Origin: Nicotiana tabacum | Taxonomy: Eukaryota > Streptophyta > Magnoliopsida > Solanales > Solanaceae | Length of the DNA stretch: 64,000 bases | Reading direction: 5' to 3' | Assembly (NCBI RefSeq): GCF_000715075.1 | Contig: NC_134097.1 | Coordinates: 68,543,190-68,607,189 of the forward strand | Shown: one piece after another, positions 34,541-47,804 of the stretch | Layout: every line of letters begins with the position of its first letter | Position numbering within the stretch: position 1 is the first letter of the stretch | The notes under the pieces: generated by a model | Database searches by the model: none | Seen by the model: only the letters and a program-made list of their open reading frames with translations | Told to the model about the DNA's origin: nothing | Program-made: the position numbers and the translations under genes

Positions 34541-37186
34541 TTTAGGTTTATGGGTGCTACGAGTCACAAGCAAGTTTAGTAGAGTCTTGTGAATCGGTAC
34601 AGAGTCTGTTCTTATCTTCGAGAGGCTACAGAACTGTTAGGAAATTCCCATTCTTTCATTCCTTATCATACGATATTGATTCAGCTCAAAGTATATAACT
34701 TATTTTCCTTTACATCCACTCATGTATAATATTACGCTCTCAGTGTTCGCCATTCGCTAGTGGTTTATGATGCTACAGACAGGCTACGAAGGAGTCAGGG
34801 ATGCTCAGGCATTGCCTCGGCGTGTCGTCTAGGCTGAAGATACAGAGGCATTGAGAGACTATTCAGTTGTTCGTATGGAGGCACAACGGTTTTCGACATC
34901 TGATTGGTGAGTGTGAGCATAGGAAGGTTTAATTGGTTGACTAGTCGTCGCAATTGTGGCAAGGCCACGAAGTGGGTGTTGATTGGGAATAGTTGGTGGT
35001 ATTGGAGTACCTTGTGATTTGTGTTGTACGAGCTTTGAAGGTTAGTTTTGCAGATAATCAGACATTGTTTTCTATGGCTTTGCGCCAAGTGGAGGAGTCC
35101 AATAATGACATTCAGATTGCAGAGTTAGATTTATATCATATTTGGCCTGAGGTATATGTATATGTGGTATTGGTAGGTTCCCGAAATTTGTATATGACTA
35201 AGGTCTGTGATCTTGCACGGGACGATGTTGGACTTTGACTGGGATTATTTCATATCGACTATCCGAAGAAATGGGTCAGCTCTATGGTATTGGGTCAGCA
35301 TAGCGATGAAGTAATTGGTCGTTTGAATAGGAAATCTCTACTAGCATTTGTGGCATCACTCTTGTATTGGACGGTTTGTGTGACTCGGTCGAGTTGGGGA
35401 GGTGCAGTCCTGATAGCTTAGTTACATACGGGCGGATCTCGGAAGGGTCTCGATGGTTTGACAAACGCTTGAGTTGGCTGTCAACTATGGGCGTAAGGAA
35501 TATGTGGTACATTGTGATTTTCTCCTAAATAGGTATCAAAAATTAATAGAGTGTTGACCTTGTTGGCAATCATATGTTAATGGTGTGCATTTTTGGAAGG
35601 GACCTTGAGTTTTGGTTTGCGGGTGCGTGGCTAGTAGCATGGTGATTACTGGGTTTTGAGGCTTTCGGGGTTCATGTTTCGTTACACACCCAGAAATCCT
35701 ATATGGGTGCTTTAGCAGAATAATAGGGTGTGAGTGATATATCAGCCATTTGATTTGCGGAGTTGAGTTAGGTATGGAAATTTCGATATTCCTGAGGTTT
35801 GGGGCTAGATGCCCTCATGAATGGACTGTTTCCTGTTTGCGGATCTTGAAGAAATATTGAGAATGCAATAATTAATAACATGTATTACCGATAAGTTGTT
35901 GTGGATCTTTTTGAAGCATACTGACCTATTTGGAAAAAATCAGGATTTGGGTTGGGGCTATTTGAAAGCTCAATGAGAATATGTATCTTGTATCAGATCA
36001 AGTTTGAGCGCTCTTATGAGATTGTCATTATGGTTATGTTACCGGGCAGAATGGATATTATTTGTGCCCCTAGCCTATGTTATGTGCTACTCTTTTATGA
36101 TGTGTTAGGCGGTGAGGTTGTATGATTATTCCCCACGCATGTTGTAATTCTGTTCAGGGCTTATGGCGATGCGGGAAAGATAGCTCTCATGATGTTGATT
36201 TGTTCATTACACCTTAGCTTTGCTTGTTTCTTTCATGTTCTAGAACTTCTATTCATTGTTTCCACAGTTTTACTTGTGCAATCTGCTATGCCTGATATCA
36301 ATATTTATGTGATCAGTGGACCCGAGCATTTTGTCTTGAGGAGTATTTGAGAGTGGGCTGCGAGCCACGGCGGATGTTATATGGAGTACCCTTTCATTGT
36401 GTTTATTTGGTGTTGTGTTTTCCCTCTGTGGGATGATTTGATGAAAGACTATACTTTTTTTGTCACACATGTTGTACTTGTTAGATAATTCTTAAACTTG
36501 GTTTTCCCTTATTTGTGCTGCATAATTTAGTTATTGTTGGTTTGGTGTACGAACTGTGTAGTGTGAGAATCTGTGTGGTTACGTGGTGAGTTGTTAGTTG
36601 GGCTATTTTTACTAGCTGAGATGAGGTTCTTAGACATGAGATTTGTACTATGGTATTGGGGGTGAGGAGTGCTTGGATGTATGTGGTTGTTTCTGCTAAG
36701 AGTTGGGTAATGGCCCTTGGCGGGCGAAAGAGTTTCTTGACTTGTTGACTTCATGAACAGCTACGAATATCCACATGTTTCTTTATCATGAGCAGTGTTA
36801 TGGGGGTCCGGAACAAGGTTATATTCAATGTGAGGTGTATTGCCGACATTCAGGATGTTATTTGAACAACTATGATGGTCAGAGATTATTGCTTTGGGCA
36901 TTTGAGTTGTGTGGAACAACATGTGATTGTACACTGGATTGGAATTTTGGCTCGATTCAGCTTGTTCAGGTTCATGCAGTGTGATAATGTGGGATTCAGG
37001 TTCTATGATGAATTTCAGACGTTGAGGTTTGGGTTCTGTCCTAAGGATATGGACTAAGGATGAGGTGAGACCATCAGTTAAGTTGCATTGTCAGTCCTAC
37101 ATAGGTTTGAATGACGGGGAATTGCCCCGGGTGTATGTATGAGGAGCTTATGCAGTGGTTCGATGGCTTTGGAATGACTCCGGGCA
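34541..37186 (+). other. non-coding interior of element D
   Basis: About 2.65 kb with no gag, protease, RT or integrase similarity that I can see in any frame; the longest frames are about 80-100 codons and lack domains. A stretch near 36808-36860 resembles the interior of B in the same orientation, so this is a shared family interior rather than random filler. Confidence 0.75.
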
Positions 37187-37222
37187 CGTTCGAGGACGAA
37201 CGTATGTTTAAGTAGAGGAGGA
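37187..37222 (+). promoter_or_regulatory. palindrome and polypurine tract of element D
   Basis: CGTTCGAGGACGAACG (37187-37202), then 20 bases ending AGTAGAGGAGGA, then the 3' LTR at 37223. Confidence 0.85.
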
Positions 37223-37558
37223 TGTAACGACCCGACTGGTCGTTTTGAGCAATTTCGTCCGGTTTGGCAGTTTGAGGTCACGAGTAGCTTCATATTATGT
37301 GTATCGACTTGCGTGCGTACTCCGGGCGTGAAACCGGAAAGTTTTTATGTGAAAATATGAAGAAAAAAATTAATTTTTAGAGTTAAAATTTGGTTTTTAG
37401 TTGACTTTGGTCAACATTTTTAGTAAACGGACCCGGATCTGTGTTCCGACAATCCCGGGAGGTCTGCGGTAAAATATGGGACTTGGGCGTATGCCCGAAA
37501 TTGAATTCCGAGGTCCCTAGCATTAGAGAACAATTTTTGAAGAAAATTGTTGTGCTGG

Positions 37559-40334
37559 TGTCACGACCCAAAATCTCACCCGTCGTGATGGCGCCTATCG
37601 TGGTACAAGGTAAGCCTCAACTCAATCTCAACACAGTAGAACTTTTAAATAAAGGCGGGATCAGTTAATATTAAATAAAACCTTTAAGAATAGAATATAA
37701 CTCCAAAAGTACTAAACAATCCATCCCCAAAACCCGATGTCACTAAGTGCATGAACATCTAAATGATAACAACATCCGACTGATAAAACACTGTCCGAAA
37801 ATATAGAACAGTAGAATATGAAAGGAAAGGAGAGTCAAGGTCAGTGAACGCCATGTAGCTGCCTCAATAGTCTCCTGAGTCTGACTCCTCAATCAGCAAC
37901 CACCGTGACCAGAAGTGTTTAGATCTGTACACGAGATACAAGGAGTAACGTGAGTACACCAACTCAGTAAGTAACAAAAATAAAGAAGGAACTGAGAAGT
38001 AGTGATAAGCTACTCAAATACAGTTATCTCAATAACTTTCAAATAAGAATAGTCATACTTTCAATTTAACAGTTTAAGTCACATCAGTACATACTCAATA
38101 AACCAGATATCAAATTTGATTGAGCAGTAAATAATATCTTCCAATAATTTTTAAAACAGTGATATGACATCTGCGATGCAACAGTAATGAAGTAAATGTA
38201 TTTTCTCAGAATAATAGTCACTCTGTCCTCCCATTCACTCCAACCTCACAATCACTCATTCCTTACATTCACTAATTCCTCCCAGTCGCTCAGCACTCGG
38301 CACTTGGCACTCGCACTCAGTACTCGCACTCCGTAGGTACCTACGCTCACTGGGGGAGTATACAGACTCCAGAGGGGCTCCTTCAGCCCAAACGCTATAA
38401 CAAGCCACCTCATGGCATAAATCACTCAGGCCCTCGACCTCACTCAATCATAAATTAGTAACAACATGCTGTGGCGTGTAGCCCGATCCCATAAATATCC
38501 TCATAGATCAGGCCCTCGGCCTCACTCAATCATCAATCTCTCCAGTCTCTCGCGCACTCAAAAATCATATAAACAACCCAAATAGAGGTTATGTCATGTA
38601 TCAACAATGAACAGCAAGAGACATAGGCATAATAAGCAAGAAAAGCTATAACTGAGTACAAAACAACAATTAACAGCTAATTCAGTAAGTACACGACCTC
38701 ACAGGTCTCAACAGTGATCACATAAGGCCTAAACATGATTTCTAACATGAAGTACAATCAATTTCCATGAAAACAGAGGGAACATGTATTAAACAGTAGG
38801 CCAATTAATTCCATAGTCTCGCAGGACGGACCAAGTCACAATCCCTACGGTGCACGCCCACACACCCGTCACCTAGCATGTGCGTCACCTCCAAAATAGT
38901 CATACGACACAATGTCCGGGGTTGCATACCCTCAGGACTAGATGTATAACCGTTACTTACCTCAACCCGAGCAAAAATCCTACTCTGAAATGTCTTTGCC
39001 TCTCAAATCGACCTCCGAATGCCTCGAATCTAGCCACAATAATTCGATTCAGTCAATAAAAAATATAGGAATTAATTCCACATGGAATTCTATATTTTCT
39101 ATTAAAAATCCGAAATTGCACTAAATATTCGTCCGTGGGGCCCGCGTCTAGGAATTCGACGAAAGTTGCGAAATATGAAACCTCATTCAACCCCGATTCT
39201 AACCATACCAAAATTACTAAATTTCGATAATATTTGGACCCTCAAATCCTCAAATCTATCCGAGAGGGTTTTTAAACTCTTCCAACTAAATTCATAGATT
39301 TAATGCCAAAACTAGTAATAGATTCGGGTTATCTAACTAAAATTAAGTTAAGAATACTTATGGGTACTATTTACGGGACTAGTAATATATTCATGGGACT
39401 GTTCACGGTACTGCTTAAGGTACTGTTCACGGGTACTGTTCACATGCTGTAAAAAAAATCAGCAGCTGTCCAAAGAGAAAATTCAGCAGCCTTTTTATAT
39501 CCATTAACTTTCCGAAATCCATCCGAGGCCCTCGGGACTTCAACAAAATACACCAACAAGTCCTAAAATATAATACGGACTTAGTCAAAATCTCAAATCA
39601 CATCAAATAATGCTAAAACCGTGAATCACACCCCAATTCAAGCCTAATGAAACTAAGAACGTCCAACTTCTATATTCGATGCAAAAACCTATCAAATCAA
39701 GTCCGATTGACTTCAAATTTTTCACACAAATCATAAATGACATAATGAAGCTATAAAAAATTTCAGAACTGGATTTTGACCCTAATATCAAAAAGTCAAC
39801 TCCTGGTTAAACTTTTCCAAAAGTCTTCTATTTTTCAACTTCCGCCAAAATACGTTGAATTGTCCTATGTACTTCCAAATCCAAATACGAACATGCTCCT
39901 AAGTCCAAAATCACCATAAGAAACTATTGGAATCATCAAAATTCCATTCCGGGATCTTTTTCACAAAAGTTAAATCTTCGGTCAAAATTAAGAAATCTTT
40001 AGCCTTAGATTTCTAGATTTCGTTAAATGGCGATAATTTGATCTAGGGACCTCCAAATTCGATTTCGGGCATATGACCAAGTCCCAAATCACGATACGGA
40101 ACTATTGTAATGGTCAAAACTTTTATCCGGATTCGTTTTCTCTAAATGTTGACCGAAATCAACTCAGTTGAGTTTTAAAGCTCTAATTCACAATTTAATC
40201 CATTTTTTTACATAAAACCTTCTGGAAAATTATACGTACCGCGCATGAAAGTCGAGGAATTATTGATACCACTTTTCAAGTTCTTAAAATACCGAGATGA
40301 TTATTTAATTTAAAGATGACATTTTGGGTCATCA
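37559..40334 (-). repeat. 3' LTR of element E (2776 bp)
   Basis: On the plus strand it starts TGTCACGACCC and ends GGGTCATCA. It contains GTGAACAGTACC-type repeats (minus-strand reading) at about 39375-39455. The region 38280-38400 with short GCACTCGGCACT-like repeats and CTCACTGGGGGAG has a counterpart in F near 63200-63240. Confidence 0.87.
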
Positions 40335-40372
40335 CATTCTCCACCTCTAAAATAAACGTTCGTCCTCAAACG
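40335..40372 (-). promoter_or_regulatory. polypurine tract and palindrome of element E
   Basis: On the minus strand a variant palindrome CGTTTGAGGACGAACG (40372-40357) is followed after 22 bases, including AGAGGTGGAGAATG, by the LTR start TGATGACCC. Confidence 0.8.
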
Positions 40373-40377
40373 TACTA

Positions 40378-40643
40378 AGAATTATTCTCAGGTTACCAAA
40401 TTGATGATTTTACTTTTACACAAATATTCGCAATTGATCCCACATTACCGCATTCGATATAAGTCTGACAATACTATTTCAATTGAGACTATTTCTTTTA
40501 TCCATATTTGTAAATTTGAAAACCAAATTTCTTACACTCCAATCATTTCCAGAAAGGTCCAATTTTCACATCAACACACGATATTAGTCTCGACTGGCTA
40601 TATCAACTCGTGCCTACACACCCATCAAATACGGGGTATTACA
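40378..40643 (-). repeat. LTR-start fragment of another family inside E
   Basis: On the minus strand a purine tract AAGTGGGGGAGAA runs directly into TGTAATACCCCGTATTTGATG at 40643. A palindrome-like CATTTGAGGACGAATG sits 18 bases upstream. This is a second 3' UTR/LTR junction within about 300 bp of E's own. The fragment's far end is not defined. Confidence 0.6.
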
Positions 40644-43600
40644 TTCTCCCCCACTTAGGGTCATTCGTCCTCAAATGAGAAGTAGAGCATGTCCTTAAAC
40701 ACATAATGTAACTTATCTCTTTCTTTGCACATCTCAATATCCCAAATTTTTCTAACTCCCAAATTTTTCAGAAATTTCGGCAGTGTCTCCCCTGTAATTG
40801 GGCCTATCCACCTGCCAGAGTAACACCAAAATAACTCCTAACAACATGTCCACAACCTAGCAAAGCACCACAAAGTATATATCAATAACATTAATCTCCG
40901 CATTACAAGAACGATATTATCACAATGATATCTTGACATGAAACACATCATATGGTGACCATAACCACATCTCTTGTCTCAATAGTTGTTCATAAAAGAT
41001 TACAACATCGCCAATTAACCTCATGTTAACAAAATCTCGTTTTAAACCTCCAGTTTACTAACAATAAGGTATGAAGATCTCATAATTACTTACCCAAATT
41101 AACGAGTAACAATTTACATCCCCGGGCACTCACCTCGTAGTCTAAAACTCAATAATTACAATACAAATCTGGTAAATTATGCATAAAGATATTCATACAA
41201 GAAGTTTTTTTTCAAATAAGTCTAATAGACATGACTCCCTATAAGTACTATAGTACAAATTTTTAATTTCACAAAGGGGGCATTTAAACACATAATTTTT
41301 TTTCCTTTCACCACAAGGACCTCGTCCTTATATAACATATACCGCAGCTTGTAGCCCGGTTTAAATATTTCACATTATATAAAACACAAGAATCTCATCC
41401 TCAACTCTGTACCACAAGTAATATGCACATCGTGCCAAATTGGAACATTCCATTTTCTTCTTTTGAGTAATTTTCTGTTTAACAAAATCACAACACATAA
41501 TGATAGACATATCTATCACCATCGAATCTCCCAACAGGAGTATTCACATAAGTAGATTTCAGAATTACGAAGTTCACTCATAAGTGGAGCACAATAGGAG
41601 GACTCGCCTCGATACTCCGAACCAAATCAAGTTAACATAATTGTTGCTTTATAATAATTCAAGACCGTACGTTTAATGACACCATCTGGTGTTACGACCT
41701 CAGCCATACCATAGAAAATATATCAACGGGTTGGGTCTCCACCTCTAGGAGTCTCACCTCCATCTCTAACATCTTGACCCCTACCTCTGGCTGGTCATTT
41801 AAGTGGAGTAGTAACTGCAATGGGGCTCGTATCCTGAGTGCTTTTATAAAATATGTTTCTCCCAAGTCTAGGACAATTTTCCCATGATGTGCCTAGTACT
41901 ACCACATTCATAACAATCCCTTTGAGGGTTTATCTGCTCATACTGAGTGTATGCTAGATAACTGGAATAACCATTATACGAAGCTCGTGTTGGTAGTGCA
42001 TTAAAAGAACTTACTGGAGCACCCTGAGTAATTAGATATATTGACTGGGTTGGTCGGCTACCCGAGCCCCTATCATAATGATTTGTAGTTGTAGAGTAGA
42101 ATCCGCCGAATCCTTTAAAACCTCGAGACCTATTGGTCTCCTTAGCTTCCTCTTTTCCTCATCCAGAACACATTCTAACATTTTGGCTATTTCTACCACT
42201 AGCCGAGATGAAGCATCAGCATGTAGCTTCCCGAGTTGTACAAAATTTCAATATCATAATTGTGTCCTTTAACGAGTCTGTGGACTTGCTCTCTAGCTTA
42301 GGAACCAAAGTAGGAGTATGACAGCTAACTTATTGAACCTGATGATATATTCTGACACTGTTATGGTGACCTGACACAACCGTTCAGACCACATATACCA
42401 CATATTATAGAGAATCCGGGAGACAAACTCCTTCAAAAACATTTCTGAGAACTGAGCCGAGTAGGTGGTGTTTCATTGGCTAGTCTACCCTCTTCATAGG
42501 CTTGCCACAAACACCGGTGGCTAATTTCTTGTTTTGCTATGTTGACTCAACACTGCTGAGCTAACCTATTTATTCATATACGCTTTGATTCTTCTTTAGA
42601 GGTAAATCTTTCCCTTAATTATGCACAATAATCACAAAAGTATAGCTCCATCAAGATAAATCTTGGCATGAACTACATAGTCCAGAAGATCGTCAACCAC
42701 TGTACTTTCTCTGAAGCACTCCAAAATCTGCAACCTTGACTTCCACACTAAGCAAACCTTCTGTAAATGTAAAGTTATTTTTTTTCTAACTCCTTTGAAA
42801 CTAAAGTATTGGATTATTAAGGAGGCAGACATACCGCAAGTCCTTACCTTATTCCATGCATGTCTCATGCCTTAAATATGTGTAAATTATTGGGGAGCCT
42901 TTTAGTACCATATATATATATACATTTTAGGTCAAAACGTATATAACACATGACCATTCGATCCATTCATTGATAGTAGACATCCCCATTTGGCATGAAG
43001 TCATGGGTCACACCATCCGATAATCCACAATGTTGACATTTGTAACTCATATAAATCAACCAGACGTCAAGGTCCATTGCACCCCTACATGATTCACTGG
43101 GTGATCTTCTTAATATGCCCGCATCTTCAGACAGAACTATAACGGGTCTAGTAAATACCTAATCTTTCCACCACCTCTTGCAGAACCCGTCATCTGAAAC
43201 ACAGTAAATCAACCTCTATTGCTTTCAACTATTCCCATATTCTGCAATACTTCATGGTAGCAGTTCAGAAAATCATGTGGGCCTCAGAAGGTTACCACTG
43301 AAATGGACTGGAAATAGCTTGGTAAACTTGTCCAATCTCAGCAAAGCCTCAAAAGACAAGGCAGGCCTCTCATCGGTCAGTGCTGCAATAACTGGTTGAG
43401 TTGCCCCAACTAGATGAGATTAAGTTAAATCCTTCATAAGCTCATGCAACACAACCCATCTAATTCTTCAAACCATTTGCAAATCTCGCATTCACCCTCG
43501 AAATAGTCAAACCCACTCTTATAAGTGATCCAAACTCAAATTGCAACACGTATATTTTACTGGTAAAAGAGGACTACCAACCAACAACATAAGGATCACA

Positions 43601-44332
43601 CAAACTTTAGAACATCCCGCAGGAGATAATCCACTTGCTTAGCCTCAAACTAGTATATCTCTATACTCTTCAATAATCATAACTATTACACAATCACTTA
43701 ACCTCCCTCTGAGTCTGAACTCATAACGCAACATGAAGATTTACTCCGCTCTACAACTAAACTACACGAGAGGTCCTTCAATACACCCATATCTCGAGGC
43801 CATATGCCAACTCAAGACAAAAGTCAAACACCCAATAATCCTTGCTACAACCTCAACAAACACTTCTCGTCACATTCGAACAATTTGAACACATCTCACA
43901 ATCAAATCATACTCACCCCTAGTCATCCAGTCACAAATCCCACCAGTATGGACACAAACGGACAAATAAGTCCCAAATGCATGTGCTCACACAATCGAAA
44001 TCTCAGTACTCAAGCCACAGACAAAACCTGGCCTCAAGTCCTCCAGACTGGCCCAACATCACACACAGAAATCACATCTCGCACCTCATCCAGGGAATCA
44101 CAAGCTGTCGATGCATAGCAGATACCGAGCGCTCATGTGTGCAAACGAATGCGTGGAAGGAATTTAAGGAATTACGCTTCAAGTTTAATCAATGTCGCAC
44201 GATAAGAATTCAAGAATGTGGAAGTTCCTAAAGGGTTCTGCATCCTCTCGAAGATAAGTACAGACGTCTCCGTACCGATTTGCAAGACTCTACTAAACCT
44301 GCTCATGACTCGTGAGACCTATGTAACCTAGT
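40644..44332 (-). pseudogene. gag and partial protease remnant of element E
   Basis: Read right to left, a gag capsid stretch appears near 43430-43150 (a VIAALTDERPALSFEALLRL-like reading, then LDKFTKLFPV). A zinc knuckle is at 41915-41871, where CYECGSTRH is followed by a serine in place of the last cysteine. A protease-flank segment around 41553-41484 resembles the STSVGDFLVVDCVY part of C. Stops and shifts interrupt everything. From about 41450 to 40644 I recognise no RT or integrase, so most of pol is deleted. Confidence 0.7.
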
Positions 44333-44344
44333 GCTCTGATACCA
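44333..44344 (-). promoter_or_regulatory. primer-binding site of element E
   Basis: The plus strand reads GCTCTGATACCA, that is TGGTATCAGAGC on the element's strand, three bases from its LTR end. Confidence 0.88.
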
Positions 44345-44600
44345 ACTTGCCACGACCCAAAATCTCACCTGTCGTGATGGCGCCTATCGTGGTACAAGGC
44401 AAGCCTCAACTCAACATCTCAACACAATAGAACTTCTAAATAAAGGCGGGAGCAGTTAATATTAAATAAAACTTTTAAGAATAGAATATAACTCCAAAAG
44501 TACTAAACAATCCATCCCCAAAACCCGGTGTCATTGAGTGCATGAGCATCTAAATAATAACAACATCTGACTAATAAAACACTGTCTGAAAATATAGAAC

Positions 44601-45063
44601 CAGGGCGGATTTACGTTAGGTGAAGCAGTGTCACTCGACACCGCTTTGTCGGAAATCTTTACTAATTATACATATTGTTTCCATATAAAATATACAGATA
44701 TATGTAAAGTAAGTGACATTGCAAGACAGCAGGTGTCGTATGGTTTGCTGGTCGAGCGGTCAAATTTGCAGCATACCAAGGTCCGAGGGTTCGAAACTTG
44801 ATTGCACGCGTATTGTTTTGGAGGTCTTAAGCCACTTTTGTTAAAAAGTAAAGCCTCATTTGTATTAAAAAGGGAAGCTGTAAAGGTTCAAAGATTGTTT
44901 TGGTCACAGAAGTGGTATGTAATTTTTATTGTCCAAAAATAAAAATAAAAAATTCACAATAACTCAAGTTGATTTAGAACCGTAATAATGTTATTATAGT
45001 GGCTCGTTCATTTGGGCACTTCCTGTTCGACACCACTTATGAAAAATTCTGCTAACGCCTTTG
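44601..45063. mobile_element. hAT-type MITE (463 bp) with 8 bp target duplication
   Basis: TATAGAAC occurs immediately on both sides (44593-44600 and 45064-45071), and the matching LTR of E has the unfilled site. Ends read CAGGGCGGAT and AACGCCTTTG, weak inverted repeats of hAT style. An 8 bp duplication is the hAT signature. There is no transposase. Internal Pol III-like A and B boxes are at 44749-44759 and 44788-44798. Confidence 0.9.
44749..44798 (+). promoter_or_regulatory. tRNA-like Pol III A and B boxes inside the MITE
   Basis: TGGTCGAGCGG fits the A-box pattern TRGYNNARNNG. GGTTCGAAACT fits the B-box GGTTCGANNCC except at its last base. The gap between them is 28 bases. This looks like a decayed tRNA-derived piece; transcription is not shown. 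Confidence 0.55.
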
Positions 45064-47686
45064 TATAGAACAGTATAATATGAAAGAAAAGGAGAGTCAA
45101 GGTCAGCGAACGCCATGTAGCTACCTCAATAGTCTCTTGAGTTTGACACCTCAATCAGCAACCGCCGTGACCAGAAGTGTCTAGATCTGTACACGAGGTA
45201 TAGGGAGTAACGTGAGTACACCAATTCAGTAAGTAACAGAAATAAATAAGGAACTGAGAAGTATTGACGAGCTATGCAAATACAATTATCCAAATAACTT
45301 TCAAATAAGAGTAGTCATACTTTCAATTTAATAGTTTAAGTCACATCAGTACGTACTCAATGAACCAGTTATCAAATTTGACTGAGCAGTAAATAATATC
45401 TTCCAATAATTTTCAAAATAGTGATATGACATCTGCAATGCAACAGTAATGATATAAATGTATTTTCTTAGAATAACAGTCACTCTGTCCTCCCATTCAC
45501 TCCAACCTCACAATCACTCATTCCTCATGTTCACTCATTCCTCCCAGTCGCTCAGCACTCGGCACACGGCACTCGCACTCAGTAGGTACCTGTGCTCACT
45601 GGGGGTGTGTACAGACTCCAAAGGGGTTCCTTCATCCCAAGCGCTATAATAAGCCACCTCGTGGCATAAATCACTCAGGCCCTCGACGTTACTCAATCAA
45701 AAATCAGTAACAACATGATGTGGCGTGCATCCCGATCCCATAAATATCCTTACAGATCAGGCCCTCGGCCTTACTCAGTTATCAATCTCTCCAGTCTCTC
45801 GGGCTCTCAAAAATCATATAAGCAGCCCAAACAGAGGTAATGTCATGTATCAACAATGAACAGCGAGAGACGGAAGCATAATAAGCAAGAAAAGCTATGA
45901 CTGAGTACAAAACAACAATTAGCAGCTATTTCAGTAAGTACACGACCTCGCAGGTCTCAACAGTGATCACATAAGGTCTAAACATGATTTCTAACATGAA
46001 GTACAGTCAATTTCCATGAAAACAGAGGGAACATGTATTAAAAAGTAGGCCAATTAATTCCACAATCTCGCGGGATGGACCAAGTCACAATCCCTACGGT
46101 GCACGCCCACATGCCCATCACCTAGCATGTGTGTCACCTCCAAAATAGTCATACGACACAATGTCCGGGTTTCATACCCTCAGGACCAGATTTATAACCG
46201 TTACTTACCTCAATCCGAGCAAAAATCCTACTCTAAAATGTCTTTGCCTCTCAAATCGACCTCCGAATGCCTCGATTCTAGCCACAATAATTCAGTTCAA
46301 TCAATAAAAAATATAGGAATTAATTCCACATGGAATTCTATATTTTTCATTAAAAATCCGAAATTGCACTAAAAATTTGCCAGTGGGCCCCACGTCTTGG
46401 AATTCGACGAAAGTTGCGAAATATGAAACCTCATCCAACCCCGAGTCTAACTATACCAAAATTACGAAATTTCGATAATATTTGGACCCTCAAATCCTCA
46501 AATCTATCCGAGAGGGTTTTCAAACTCTTCCAACTAAATTCACAGTTTTAATGCCAAAACTAGTAATAGATTCGGGTAATGTAACCAAAATTAAGTTAAG
46601 AACACTTACCCATTTGTTTTCTCTGAAAATCTCTCGAAAATCGCCTCTCCCCGAGCTCCAATTTAGTAAAAATGGAACTTAACATTCTGTCTAGAAAATT
46701 TCGAGTACTGATCACGGACTGTTCACGGCGGTATTGTTCACGGGACTGTTCAAGGTACTGTTCACGGGTACTATTTACGAGTACTGTTCACATGCTGTAA
46801 AAAAAATCAACAGCTGTCCAAAGAGAAAATTTAGCAGCCTTTTTATATCCGTTAACCTTCTGAAATCCACCCGAGGCCCTCGGGACTTCAACAAAATACA
46901 CCAACAAGTCCTAAAACATAATACGGAATTAGTCGAAACCTCAAATCGCATCAAATAATACTAAAACCGTGAATCACACCCCAATTCAAGCCTAATGAAA
47001 CTAAGAACGACCAACTTCTATATTCGATGCAAAAACCTATCAAATCAAGTCCGATTGACTTCAAAATTTTTGCACACAAGTCATAAATGACATAACGAAG
47101 CTGTAAAAAATTTCAGAACTGGATTCCGACCCCGATATCAAAAAGTCAACTCTCGGTCAAACTTTTCCAAAGATCTTCTATTTTCTAACTTCTACCAAAA
47201 TGCGCCGAATTGTCCTACGGACTTCCAAATCCAAATTCGAACATGCTCCTAAGTTCAAAATTACCATACGAAACTATTCGAATCATCAAAATTCCATTCC
47301 GAAGTCTTTTTCTCAAAAGTCAAAACTCCGGTCAAAATTAAGAAATCTTTAGCCTTAGATTTCTAGATTCTATTAAATGGCGATAATTTGATCTAGGGAC
47401 CTCCAAATTCAATTTCGCGCATATGACCAAGTCCCAAATCATGATACGGAACTACTGCAATGGTCAAAACTTTTATCCAGATTTGCTTACTCAAAATGTT
47501 GACCGAGGTCAACTCAGTTGAGTTTTAAAGCTCTAGTTCACATTTAATCCATTTTTTTACATAAAAACCTTTCGGAAAATTATACGTACTGTGCACGCAA
47601 GTCGAGGAATTATTGATACCACTTTTCAAGTTCTTAAAATAACGAGATGATTATTTAATTTAAAGATGACATTTTGGGTCATCATG

Positions 47687-47804
47687 AGCCGATGGTCTCC
47701 TGGAAACATCCTCTCTACCCTTCGGGGTAGGGGTAAGGTTTGCGTATATATTACCCTCCCCAGACCCCACTTGTGGGATTATACTGGGTTGTTGTTGTTG
47801 TTGT
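47687..47804 (+). mobile_element. SINE 3' part with (GTT)n tail and 16 bp target duplication
   Basis: The body has TACCCTTCGGGGTAGGGG, CCCTCCCCAGACCCCAC and GGGATTATACTGGGTT, then GTTGTTGTTG. From memory this is the 3' half of a Solanaceae tRNA-derived SINE of TS or Au type. ATTTTGGGTCATCATG occurs on both sides (47671-47686 and 47805-47820). At 118 bp it is 5'-truncated and lacks the tRNA-like head. Confidence 0.88.

Noticed and set aside
34993..35238. 81-codon frame in the interior of D
   Set aside because: No domain, no similarity visible, and overlapping frames of similar size exist on the other strand.
44741..44805. A functional tRNA gene inside the MITE
   Set aside because: A and B boxes are present, but I cannot draw a complete cloverleaf with acceptor stem, so only a tRNA-like promoter relic is claimed.
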